The position numbers were made by a program, and so were the translations under genes. Of a stretch of 5,951 nt of DNA, positions 1 through 5,916 are shown piece by piece; positions within the stretch are counted from its first letter, which is position 1; each line of letters starts with the position of its first letter. The notes beneath the pieces are model-generated. The model made no database searches. It was not told the DNA's origin and saw only the letters and a program-made list of their open reading frames with translations. The DNA comes from JBOGFC01 sp050742155 (GTDB taxonomy: Bacteria > Actinomycetota > Acidimicrobiia > Spongiisociales > JALYHC01): contig JBOGFC010000205.1 in the NCBI GenBank assembly GCA_050742155.1, forward strand, positions 1-5,951. The letters are read 5' to 3'.

Positions 1-204
1 GGAACCGATGTCCTGCGTGTCGGAAGCCGACAGCTTCTCCTTCACCGCCCGGAAGCCTCGGTCCATGTTGATGCCGTGATCCGCATCGCCGATGGCCGAG
101 TCCAACTGGGTCAGGTACTGCTTGTTCTCGGCGAGGGCGGCGCCAAAGGCCTCCAGCCAGGCCAGCATCTCCTGGGTCGAGATCTCGCCCAACGCCTCAC
201 CCAA
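1..204 (-). CDS. dhaL: Dihydroxyacetone kinase ADP-binding subunit DhaL (partial, N-terminal 68 residues)
   Basis: DhaL carries the nucleotide in the cytoplasmic PTS-dependent dihydroxyacetone kinase. Its bound ADP is rephosphorylated by DhaM and the phosphate passes to the substrate held on DhaK. Only the first 68 codons are in the window; the frame is open at position 1. The visible part contains the family hallmark LDSAIGDADHGINM at residues 34-47, whose aspartates (D35, D40, D42) bind the Mg-ADP pair in known DhaL structures, followed by DRGF at 48-51. The best start is TTG at 204, one base after the dhaK stop (TGA at 208-206), with a GGGGG tract 7 nt upstream as a possible ribosome-binding site. 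No in-frame ATG occurs before 168, and starting there would trim the first helix. The near-abutting stop and start suggest translational coupling with dhaK. Identity is sure; the exact start is less so. Confidence 0.92.
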   Translation of the reverse strand, partial: MGEALGEISTQEMLAWLEAFGAALAENKQYLTQLDSAIGDADHGINMDRGFRAVKEKLSASDTQDIGS

Positions 205-205
205 C

Positions 206-1207
<1,002 letters not shown>

Positions 1208-1248
1208 GCTCCTCCTCTCTGCTCCCGCCCCGTACCGCGAGCTCGCTC

Positions 1249-1980
1249 CTATGCCACGCCGTTCCAGAGCAGCACCCCGAGAATGCCGCCGATTATGGGC
1301 CCGACCACCGGCACCCAGGAATACCCCCAGTCCGAGCCGCCCTTGCCGGCGATGGGGAGCAGCGCGTGGGCGATGCGGGGACCCAGGTCGCGGGCCGGGT
1401 TGATGGCATAACCCGTAGGTCCTCCCAGGGACAGGCCGATGGCCCACACCAGGATTCCGATCAGGAGCGGATTGAGACCAGCCCCCAGGTCTCCCACACG
1501 CTCGGGGGTGTTGTTGGTGGTGATGGCCAGGATACCAACCAGCAGCATGGCGGTGCCGATGATCTCCGTGATCAGGTTGGCCCCGTATCTGCGAACGGCG
1601 GGGGCGGTGGAGTGGCAGGCCAGTTTGAGGCCGGTGTCCTCGGTGAGCTCCCAGTGGGGCAGGTAGGCCAGCCACACCAGCACCGACCCCACGAATGCCC
1701 CTACGAACTCTCCCGCGAGGTACTGCGGGACCACCGACCACTCGACGAGACCACTCACCGCCAGGCTGATGGTGACCGCCGGGTTGATGTGCGCCCCGCT
1801 GAAGCGGCCGGCGGCGTACACGCCCATCGCCACCGCGAAGGCCCATCCGGCGGTGATGACGATCCAGCCAGAGTTCTGGGCCTTCGACCGAGCGAGAAGC
1901 ACTGCCGCCACCACCCCGTTCCCCAAGAGGATCAGGATGGCAGTTCCGATGACCTCAGCCACAAAGATGGACCCCTCCAT
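1249..1980 (-). CDS. glpF: GlpF-like aquaglyceroporin (MIP family)
   Basis: This is an inner-membrane channel of the major intrinsic protein family that lets small polyols through by facilitated diffusion; given its neighbours, glycerol or dihydroxyacetone. The 243-residue product has the expected six-helix, two-half-helix layout, with hydrophobic segments near 5-29, 39-57, 84-107, 135-153, 171-187 and 221-240. Both pore motifs are present: SGAHINPAV (NPA 66-68) and GYAINPARDLGP (NPA 194-196). The aspartate after NPAR (D198) is the classic mark of glycerol facilitators over water-only aquaporins. By alignment from memory with E. coli GlpF, the selectivity filter is W46/G182/Y191/R197, against W48/G191/F200/R206. 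ATG 1980 is preferred over the upstream ATG at 2040 because AAAGGAGG lies 7 nt before it and the family N-terminus begins there. It heads the dhaK-dhaL unit. The name glpF denotes subfamily; the substrate is inferred. Confidence 0.94.
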   Translation of the reverse strand: MEGSIFVAEVIGTAILILLGNGVVAAVLLARSKAQNSGWIVITAGWAFAVAMGVYAAGRFSGAHINPAVTISLAVSGLVEWSVVPQYLAGEFVGAFVGSVLVWLAYLPHWELTEDTGLKLACHSTAPAVRRYGANLITEIIGTAMLLVGILAITTNNTPERVGDLGAGLNPLLIGILVWAIGLSLGGPTGYAINPARDLGPRIAHALLPIAGKGGSDWGYSWVPVVGPIIGGILGVLLWNGVA

Positions 1981-1987
1981 GCACCCT

Positions 1988-1995
1988 CCTCCTTT
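1988..1995 (-). promoter_or_regulatory. Strong Shine-Dalgarno site of the aquaporin gene
   Basis: AAAGGAGG on the minus strand, 7 nt before ATG 1980, is a near-perfect match to the anti-Shine-Dalgarno sequence. It decides the start against the longer frame beginning at 2040. Confidence 0.8.
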
Positions 1996-2010
1996 GGGCT
2001 CTTCCCCAGC

Positions 2011-2033
2011 GCGTTCGGGGAATTCCCGAACGC
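2011..2033. promoter_or_regulatory. Perfect inverted repeat upstream of glpF-dhaK-dhaL; candidate operator
   Basis: GCGTTCGGG and CCCGAACGC form perfect 9-bp arms around the 5-bp centre GAATT. The repeat starts 31 bp before the glpF ATG and ends about 10 bp downstream of the start site expected from the predicted promoter. A repressor bound here would block transcription, which suits a substrate-induced polyol operon. The half-sites are centred about 14 bp apart (one and a third turns), reasonable for a dimeric helix-turn-helix regulator. No T-run follows on either strand, so an intrinsic terminator for pth is less likely. The binding protein is unknown, and no regulator gene is in the window. 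Confidence 0.5.
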
Positions 2034-2049
2034 TCTTCACCCAAAGTGG

Positions 2050-2078
2050 AATCTACGCCTATGCCGCGGTAGTTGCAA
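2050..2078 (-). promoter_or_regulatory. Predicted promoter of the glpF-dhaK-dhaL operon
   Basis: On the minus strand TTGCAA (2078-2073) is followed after exactly 17 bp by TAGATT (2055-2050). Each hexamer matches 4 of 6 positions of the vegetative -35 and -10 consensus. Transcription would start near 2043, giving a leader of about 60 nt that contains the inverted repeat 2011-2033 and the strong ribosome-binding site. The element lies in the gap after the pth stop, where a new transcription unit is expected because gene function switches from housekeeping to polyol catabolism. Confidence 0.45.
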
Positions 2079-2100
2079 TCGGGACTTGGCCGGGAGCCGC

Positions 2101-2676
2101 TCAGGGAGTGGTTCGCTGCGAGGCGCGGCTCACCGCCCGCTGTAGGCCGGACGATATGTAGACCTCCAGCACGTCGGCCCCGTCCTCGACCAGGAGGTCC
2201 ACCTCAGCTCGCTCCCGGCGCTGGAAGGGCCGCAGCACGTAATCGGCCGGGTCCATCGAGGAGGGGGGGCGGCCCACTCCGATCTTGAGGCGGGAGAACT
2301 CGAGGCCGCCGACCACGGCGGCCACCGAGTCCACCCCCCGGTGGCCTCCGCTCCCCCGGCCGTGCTGAAAGCGCAGCCGCCCGAACGGAAGGTCGATGTC
2401 ATCGTGGACCAGCACCAACCCGGCGAGGGGGACGTCGTAGTAGCGGAGCAGAGGACCAACCGCCGAACCCGACTCGTTCACGAAGGTACGGGGCAGAGCG
2501 AGGATCGCCCGGGCGGCGGTCGGGCCACCTTCCGCCACCTGCCCCCTGATCCGACCGGGGGCTCGCCGGAAGGAGATCCCCCAGCGCCGGGCCAGCGCCC
2601 CGACCACCTCCTGGCCGACGTTGTGGCGGCTGGCCAGGTAGTCGGGTCCGGGGTTGCCCAGCCCGACGATCAGCAT
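2101..2676 (-). CDS. pth: Peptidyl-tRNA hydrolase (Pth)
   Basis: Pth is an essential cytoplasmic esterase that cleaves peptidyl-tRNAs dropped from stalled ribosomes and recycles the tRNA. The 191-residue length is normal. The N-terminus MLIVGLGNPGPDYLASRHN is diagnostic, with N8 and the catalytic H18 (E. coli N10 and H20). FVNESG at 65-70 carries N67 (E. coli N68), and HDDIDLPFGRLR at 91-102 carries the aspartate D92 paired with the catalytic histidine (E. coli D93). Two usually conserved positions differ: the methionine of the FMN(L/E)SG motif is V66, and the asparagine of GGHNG is R113 (GGHRG at 110-114). The gene starts 30 bp after rplY and has no strong Shine-Dalgarno of its own, so translation may depend on the upstream gene. 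The order prs-rplY-pth is common in many bacteria and supports the call. Confidence 0.97.
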   Translation of the reverse strand: MLIVGLGNPGPDYLASRHNVGQEVVGALARRWGISFRRAPGRIRGQVAEGGPTAARAILALPRTFVNESGSAVGPLLRYYDVPLAGLVLVHDDIDLPFGRLRFQHGRGSGGHRGVDSVAAVVGGLEFSRLKIGVGRPPSSMDPADYVLRPFQRRERAEVDLLVEDGADVLEVYISSGLQRAVSRASQRTTP

Positions 2677-2706
2677 ACGCGTCGTGCGGGCGGCTGCCAG
2701 ACGCCC

Positions 2707-3375
2707 CTACGTCGGTTCCCGGGAGGCCTCGCCTTCGGGTGCCTCTTCCGCCTCTTCCCGGGCCTCCCCCTCCTCGAGCTCCTCGGCCGCTTCCTCCGGA
2801 ACGGCCTCCTCCACCTCCAGCCGGGGGACGGCCACACTGGCGATCGGGTCGGCGGCCTCGTCCAGATACTCCACCCCGTCCAGCCGGGGCAGGTCGGCGA
2901 CCCGCAGCACGTCGCCCAGCTCCAGATGGGAGATGTCCACGGTGATGTGGGCCGGGACGTCCCGCGGCAGGGCCTCCACCCGCACCACGTTGCGGATGTG
3001 CTCCACCACCGCGTCGCCGTCCCGCACCGACTGCGGCTCGCCGGTGAGCTCGACGGGCACCTCGGCTTCCACCGTCTCGGTCAGGGAGACCTTCACGAAA
3101 TCGACGTGCAGGATCTGGTTCCGCACCGGATGGCGCTGCACTGAGCGGGGCAGCGTGAGGTGGCTTCCTTCGCCGTCGATCTCCAGGTTGATGAGCACGT
3201 TGAGCCCGGCGTCGGTGTGGAGGACGGTGGTCAGATCGCGGGAGTCGACCAGGACCGGGGTCGACTCCAGATCCTGGCCGTAGGCCACCGCCGGCACCTT
3301 GGCCTCCCGCCGAAGGCGACGTGCGGCGGCCGACCCGATCGAGGCGCGCCGCTCGGCGCGCAGGGTGACTTCCAT
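2707..3375 (-). CDS. rplY: Ribosomal protein bL25, CTC/TL5-type two-domain form
   Basis: bL25 binds 5S rRNA in the large ribosomal subunit. The long form is also called general stress protein Ctc or TL5. The 222 residues divide into an N-terminal 5S-binding domain of about 1-92, with the basic signature GSAAARRLRREAKVPAVAYG at 14-33 and QRHPVRNQILHVDF at 80-93; a C-terminal TL5 domain of about 98-184 (VPVELTGEP, then DISHLELGDVLRVADLP at 147-163); and an acidic low-complexity tail, 187-222, in which 17 of 36 residues are glutamate. ATG 3375 gives the usual MEVTLRAERR start; a GGTAAGGTAGGG stretch just upstream is an imperfect ribosome-binding site. It lies 20 bp after the YjbQ gene and 30 bp before pth, so the three probably share a transcript. 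Confidence 0.96.
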   Translation of the reverse strand: MEVTLRAERRASIGSAAARRLRREAKVPAVAYGQDLESTPVLVDSRDLTTVLHTDAGLNVLINLEIDGEGSHLTLPRSVQRHPVRNQILHVDFVKVSLTETVEAEVPVELTGEPQSVRDGDAVVEHIRNVVRVEALPRDVPAHITVDISHLELGDVLRVADLPRLDGVEYLDEAADPIASVAVPRLEVEEAVPEEAAEELEEGEAREEAEEAPEGEASREPT

Positions 3376-3395
3376 GGGCCCTACCTTACCCTTTG

Positions 3396-3800
3396 TTAGC
3401 CCGGAACGAAGGTGAGCCGGATGCGGCGGTCCGAGTTCTCCCGGTTGGGATCCACCAGGACCAGCGACTGCCAGGTGCCCAAGACCAGTTGCCCGTCCTC
3501 CACCGGGACGGTGAGGCTTGGGGCGATCAGCACCGGCAGCAGGTGGTCGGCGCCGTGACCCCGCGAGCCGTGGCTGTGCCGGTAGCGGTCATCACGCGGC
3601 AACAGCACCTCGACCAAGTCGATGAGGTCGTCCTCGCTGCGCGAGCCGGTCTCCATCAGGGCCAGGCCGGCCGTGGCGTGCAGGGCGAAGACGGAGAGGA
3701 GGCCGTCTCCCTTGCCGTCGACGAAGTCGGCCACCTTGTTGGTGATGTCGACCACGGTGGGCTGCCTGCCGGTGTGGACGGAGATGGTCGTCGAGTCCAT
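3396..3800 (-). CDS. YjbQ/UPF0047 family protein (annotated as secondary thiamine-phosphate synthase)
   Basis: This is a small cytoplasmic protein of the widespread YjbQ (UPF0047) family. Some members show weak thiamine-phosphate synthase activity, and databases use the name 'secondary thiamine-phosphate synthase', but the physiological role is not settled. The 134 residues match the usual length of about 130-140. Signatures are LHATAGLALME at 40-50 (family form HTSASLTINE), a histidine-rich stretch RHSHGSRGHGADH at 74-86 likely to hold metal ligands, and the family motif PSLTVPVEDGQLVLGTWQ at 94-111. ATG 3800 follows a GGGGGAGGG tract only 1-2 nt away. The in-frame TTG at 3812 has AAGGAG spaced 5 nt and is a real alternative that adds four residues. 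The open frame continues back into prs as low-complexity arginine/serine sequence and is not coding there. Its position between prs and rplY is unusual. Confidence 0.9.
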   Translation of the reverse strand: MDSTTISVHTGRQPTVVDITNKVADFVDGKGDGLLSVFALHATAGLALMETGSRSEDDLIDLVEVLLPRDDRYRHSHGSRGHGADHLLPVLIAPSLTVPVEDGQLVLGTWQSLVLVDPNRENSDRRIRLTFVPG

Positions 3801-3817
3801 ACCCTCCCCCAACGATT

Positions 3818-3823
3818 CTCCTT
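3818..3823 (-). promoter_or_regulatory. Shine-Dalgarno favouring a TTG start for the YjbQ gene
   Basis: AAGGAG on the minus strand lies 5 nt before an in-frame TTG (3812-3810), the ideal distance, but 17 nt before ATG 3800. The alternative site for the ATG, GGGGGAGGG at 3810-3802, practically touches the start codon. The TTG start is therefore about as likely as the ATG. Confidence 0.45.
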
Positions 3824-3827
3824 GGGT

Positions 3828-3876
3828 GGGTTGGCGGCGGGACTGAGGCCGCCAGCGTACTATCGGCCGCCAACCC
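3828..3876 (-). other. Overlapping alternative hairpins in the leader between prs and the YjbQ gene
   Basis: The segment 3828-3838 (GGGTTGGCGGC on the plus strand) is perfectly complementary to 3866-3876 over 11 bp. Its inner six bases (3833-3838) can instead pair with 3848-3853, leaving a 9-nt loop. The two pairings exclude each other. The structure ends 4 nt before AAGGAG at 3823-3818. It may be a control or RNA-processing element, or partly a by-product of high GC. Confidence 0.4.
3854..3859 (-). promoter_or_regulatory. Possible -10 element for the YjbQ gene (TACGCT)
   Basis: TACGCT, followed by GGCGGCC, fits the actinobacterial TANNNT -10 pattern and repeats the motif found before prs and tRNA-Gln. 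A start near 3847 would give a leader of about 35-47 nt. No convincing -35 element is visible. Confidence 0.35.
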
Positions 3877-3882
3877 CCCAAA

Positions 3883-3896
3883 CCCCCTCGAGGGGG
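3883..3896 (-). terminator. Terminator-like palindrome after prs
   Basis: CCCCCTCGAGGGGG is a perfect 14-bp palindrome that can fold as a 5-bp G/C stem with a TCGA loop, 7 nt downstream of the prs stop codon. Only three T residues follow before a G-run, so termination would be weak; it may instead protect the prs mRNA 3' end. prs also ends in tandem TAG stops (3906-3904 and 3903-3901). Confidence 0.3.
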
Positions 3897-3903
3897 GCAT
3901 CTA

Positions 3904-4878
3904 CTAGAAGTTCTCCCCGAGGAAGATCTCCGAGACCGAGGTCTCCATGAAGATGGCCTTGAGCGCATCGGCCACAATCGGGGCCACCGAGAGGACCCGC
4001 AGCTTGTCGAGCTCGCGGGCCTCCTCAGGCACCGGCAGGGTGTTGGCGATGACCACTTCCTGAATGGGAGCGTTCTTGAGCCGGTCGACCGCCGGGGGCG
4101 AGAGGACCCCATGGGTGGCCACCACCGTGATGGTCTCCGCCCCGTGGGCATGGAGCAGTTCGGCGGCGTTGCACACGGTGCCGGCGGTGGTCACGATGTC
4201 GTCGACGATGATGGCGTGGCGGCCCTCCACCTCTCCCACCACGTCGAGCGCTTCCGAGACGTCATGGGCCCCCACCTTGCGGCGCTTGTGGACGATGGCG
4301 ATCGGGGCATCGAGATGGCGGGCGTACTTCTCGGCCAGCTTCACCCGGGGGCCGGCGTCGGGGGAGACGACCGTAGCCGGACCGTTGCCCCGGTCGATCA
4401 GGTACTCCAAGAAGAGGGGAATGGCCGTCAAGTGGTCGAAGGGCTCGGGGAAGAACCCCTGGATCTGGCCGGTGTGGAGGTCCACCGACACGATCCGCTC
4501 GGCGCCGGCCGCCAGGAAGAGGTCCCCCATCAGCCGGGCCGAGATGGGCTCACGGGGCATCACCTTCTTATCCTGCCGGGCGTAGCCGAAGTAGGGCACG
4601 ACGGCGGTGATGCGCTTGGCCGAGGCCCTCTTGAGGGCGTCGATCATCAGCAGCTGCTGCATTATGTGATGATTGATGGGCCGGGAGTGGCTCTGCATGA
4701 CGAAGCAATCCGAGCCCCGCACGCTCTCGGTGTAACGAACGTAGATCTCGCCGTCGGCGAACTCGGAGAGCTCCACGCCTCCGAGCGGGGTACCGAGCAG
4801 GTCGGCGACCTCCTCGGCCAGTTCCGGGTTGGCCGAACCCGAGAAGAGCATCATGCGCTTTCGGCCGGCCAGCTCCAT
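3904..4878 (-). CDS. prs: Ribose-phosphate pyrophosphokinase (PRPP synthase)
   Basis: Prs makes 5-phosphoribosyl 1-diphosphate from ribose 5-phosphate and ATP in the cytoplasm, feeding purine, pyrimidine, histidine, tryptophan and NAD synthesis. The 324-residue protein is full length for the class I enzyme. Motifs in order: FADGE at 40-44; the ATP-binding flexible loop YARQDKK at 99-105; DLHTGQIQGFF at 133-143 with catalytic H135; VVSPDAGP at 170-177; KRR at 198-200 with the catalytic lysine region; and the PRPP-binding loop IIVDDIVTTAGT at 223-234, followed by ATHGVLS at 254-260. The loop reads VTT where IDT is commoner, a tolerated variant. ATG 4878 is preceded by AAGGAAGG 4-5 nt away. It follows tRNA-Gln by 75 bp and precedes the YjbQ gene by about 100 bp. 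All catalytic motifs are intact. Confidence 0.98.
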   Translation of the reverse strand: MELAGRKRMMLFSGSANPELAEEVADLLGTPLGGVELSEFADGEIYVRYTESVRGSDCFVMQSHSRPINHHIMQQLLMIDALKRASAKRITAVVPYFGYARQDKKVMPREPISARLMGDLFLAAGAERIVSVDLHTGQIQGFFPEPFDHLTAIPLFLEYLIDRGNGPATVVSPDAGPRVKLAEKYARHLDAPIAIVHKRRKVGAHDVSEALDVVGEVEGRHAIIVDDIVTTAGTVCNAAELLHAHGAETITVVATHGVLSPPAVDRLKNAPIQEVVIANTLPVPEEARELDKLRVLSVAPIVADALKAIFMETSVSEIFLGENF

Positions 4879-4897
4879 CAGCCTTCCTTGGGTCTCT

Positions 4898-4913
4898 CGG
4901 CCCGGCCAGCGTA
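4898..4913 (-). repeat. Direct repeat copy B (prs-proximal) flanking tRNA-Gln
   Basis: On the minus strand this reads TACGCTGGCCGGGCCG and matches copy A (5031-5046, TACACTGGCCGGGCCG) at 15 of 16 positions. The copies are 133 bp apart and lie on either side of the tRNA gene. Confidence 0.6.
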
Positions 4914-4920
4914 GCCGGGC
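4900..4920 (-). other. Hairpin in the prs leader between tRNA-Gln and prs
   Basis: GCCCGGC (4900-4906) and GCCGGGC (4914-4920) form a perfect 7-bp stem with a 7-nt loop containing the TACGCT motif. No T-run follows, so it is not a standard intrinsic terminator. It may help define the tRNA 3' flank or the prs mRNA 5' end, or simply reflect a palindromic promoter surround. Confidence 0.35.
4908..4913 (-). promoter_or_regulatory. Possible -10 element of prs (TACGCT)
   Basis: TACGCT sits 30 bp before the prs ATG, within a 16-bp sequence repeated upstream of tRNA-Gln. A start near 4901 would give a leader of about 23 nt carrying AAGGAAGG. No clear -35 hexamer is visible at the usual distance, as is common for actinobacterial promoters. 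Confidence 0.4.
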
Positions 4921-4953
4921 ACCTTCCTCGGGGCGAGCGGACTCGTCCGGGAG

Positions 4954-5025
4954 CTGGGGGGACAGGGCTCGAACCCGTACTTAGGGGACCAAAACCCCTC
5001 GTGCTGCCTGTTACACCACCCCCCA
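4954..5025 (-). tRNA. tRNA-Gln (anticodon UUG)
   Basis: A complete cloverleaf folds by eye on the minus strand. The acceptor stem TGGGGGG pairs with CCCCCCA (7 bp), with discriminator G. The D-arm is GTG/CAC with a 10-nt loop. The anticodon stem AGGGG/CCCCT encloses the loop TTTTGGT, giving anticodon TTG at 34-36. The variable loop is AAGT. The T-arm is ACGGG/CCTGT with one G-U pair and loop TTCGAGC. The U1-A72 pair and G73 are typical identity features of bacterial tRNA-Gln. The length is 72 nt, and the 3' CCA is not encoded (CTC follows). The gene lies 22 bp after the ispE stop and 75 bp before prs, so it could be released from an ispE-prs transcript or made from its own promoter (-10 at 5046-5041). 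Confidence 0.96.
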
Positions 5026-5030
5026 CCGGG

Positions 5031-5046
5031 CGGCCCGGCCAGTGTA
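5031..5046 (-). repeat. Direct repeat copy A (ispE-proximal) flanking tRNA-Gln
   Basis: This 16-mer begins one base after the ispE stop codon and is repeated with one mismatch at 4898-4913 on the far side of the tRNA gene. The core TAC(A/G)CTGGC also appears at 3859-3851. Confidence 0.6.
5041..5046 (-). promoter_or_regulatory. Possible -10 element of tRNA-Gln (TACACT)
   Basis: TACACT fits the TANNNT -10 pattern. It would place transcription start near 5034, about 9 nt before the mature tRNA 5' end, a normal distance for a tRNA promoter. The upstream region lies inside the ispE end and shows no strong -35. Confidence 0.4.
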
Positions 5047-5047
5047 C

Positions 5048-5890
5048 CTACGAGACGGTGACCCCTTGTGGGACCGGGGCCACGGCCCGCTTGGCCCGCA
5101 CCGAGCCGGGAACCTCTGCCAGAGCGGCCACCGCTTCCTCCTCCCCGAGGAAGAACCCGAACAGCGCGGGACCGCTTCCCGAGGAGAGCACCGGACGATC
5201 CCAGCTCGCCTCCAGCTCCCGGCGCCAGTCGTCCAACTCCGGGACCAGCGAGGCGGCCGCCGGATAGAGGTCGTTGCGAAGCGGTCCGTGGTACCGGAGG
5301 GAGGGGGGGAGGTGCCGGACCACCACCGGGGTTCCGGACGGCCCATCCAGGCGGTCCCACCGCGCGTAGACGTCGGCGGTCGGCAACTCGAACGGCGGCA
5401 CTGCGATCGCCAGCCAGTAGTCGTCTCCCGCCGGGCCGAGCGGACTGAGGCGCTCCCCGAAGCCCTCCATCAGGACGAATCCACCTTCCAAGCACACGGG
5501 GACGTCCGCCCCGATCTGGCCGGCGACGGCCGCCAGGCCCTCGGCGGGAAAGTCGGTCAGGCGGGCATAGAGGGTCAGCGCGGCGGCGGCATCGGCGCTG
5601 CCACCGCCCAGCCCGGCCACCATTGGGATGCGCTTGTCCAATCGGACCTGCACCGGAAGCCGCTCTCCCGAGCGCCGCAGGGCGTTGATCGCCTTCCACA
5701 CCAGGTTGGCTTCCCCGAGCGGGACCGGCGCTCCCCGGGCGTCCAGGGTGTCCTCCTGCGAGGCCTCCATCTCCAAGGAGTCGTACCAGCTCACCGACTG
5801 GACCACCGAGAGCAGCGGGTGGCGCCCTCGCCGGTCGGGGGGCCGAACCTGCAGCGACAGGTTGACCTTGGCGGCCGCCTCGCCCTTCAC
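5048..5890 (-). CDS. ispE: 4-diphosphocytidyl-2-C-methyl-D-erythritol kinase (IspE)
   Basis: IspE is the GHMP-family kinase of the non-mevalonate (MEP) isoprenoid pathway. It phosphorylates CDP-methylerythritol with ATP in the cytoplasm. The 280-residue protein has the normal length and the family's three motifs: AKVNLSLQV at 7-15 with catalytic K8; the glycine-rich ATP loop PMVAGLGGGSADAAA at 89-103; and SSGSGPALFGFF at 236-247. The catalytic aspartate lies in IGADVPVCL at 126-134 (D129, E. coli D141), and RNDLYPAA at 205-212 is the expected region after the insert. The start is GTG at 5890; no ATG lies nearby, and the protein begins three residues earlier relative to AKVN than many actinobacterial homologues. 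Upstream is a long purine-rich tract (GGGGGAGGGAGACC) rather than a clean spaced Shine-Dalgarno. tRNA-Gln and prs follow on the same strand. Confidence 0.96.
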   Translation of the reverse strand: MKGEAAAKVNLSLQVRPPDRRGRHPLLSVVQSVSWYDSLEMEASQEDTLDARGAPVPLGEANLVWKAINALRRSGERLPVQVRLDKRIPMVAGLGGGSADAAAALTLYARLTDFPAEGLAAVAGQIGADVPVCLEGGFVLMEGFGERLSPLGPAGDDYWLAIAVPPFELPTADVYARWDRLDGPSGTPVVVRHLPPSLRYHGPLRNDLYPAAASLVPELDDWRRELEASWDRPVLSSGSGPALFGFFLGEEEAVAALAEVPGSVRAKRAVAPVPQGVTVS

Positions 5891-5916
5891 GCTCGGTCTC
5901 CCTCCCCCTCCTTTCT

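Noticed and set aside
1208..1846. A possible 213-residue N-terminal extension or fusion on DhaK
   Set aside because: The frame is open but overlaps the aquaporin gene in another frame and is Arg/Gly/His-rich; the DhaK N-terminus with its own ribosome-binding site begins at 1207.
2011..2033. Inverted repeat as a terminator of pth, or as a GlpR-type operator
   Set aside because: No T-run follows the stem on either strand. Although it contains TTCG and CGAA, the 9-bp spacing between them differs from the 4-bp spacing of E. coli GlpR sites, so I do not assign a regulator.
1366..2145. A 259-codon plus-strand frame opposite the aquaporin gene
   Set aside because: Antisense shadow of a clear membrane protein gene, low-complexity polar composition, no credible start site.
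2677..2706. Weak complementarity GCGTC/GACGC between rplY and pth
   Set aside because: Only 5 bp with a long loop, expected by chance at this GC content.
2341..3283. Plus-strand open frames across pth and rplY
   Set aside because: They span two well-supported minus-strand genes and translate to Ser/Arg- or Pro-rich low-complexity sequence.
3801..4151. A possible 117-residue N-terminal extension of the YjbQ protein
   Set aside because: The extension runs through the 3' end of prs and is low-complexity Arg/Ser sequence; family length fits the short form.
4111..4914. A 267-codon plus-strand frame opposite prs
   Set aside because: Antisense to a fully conserved prs; composition (Gly, His, Val, Asp) is that of a mirrored high-GC gene.
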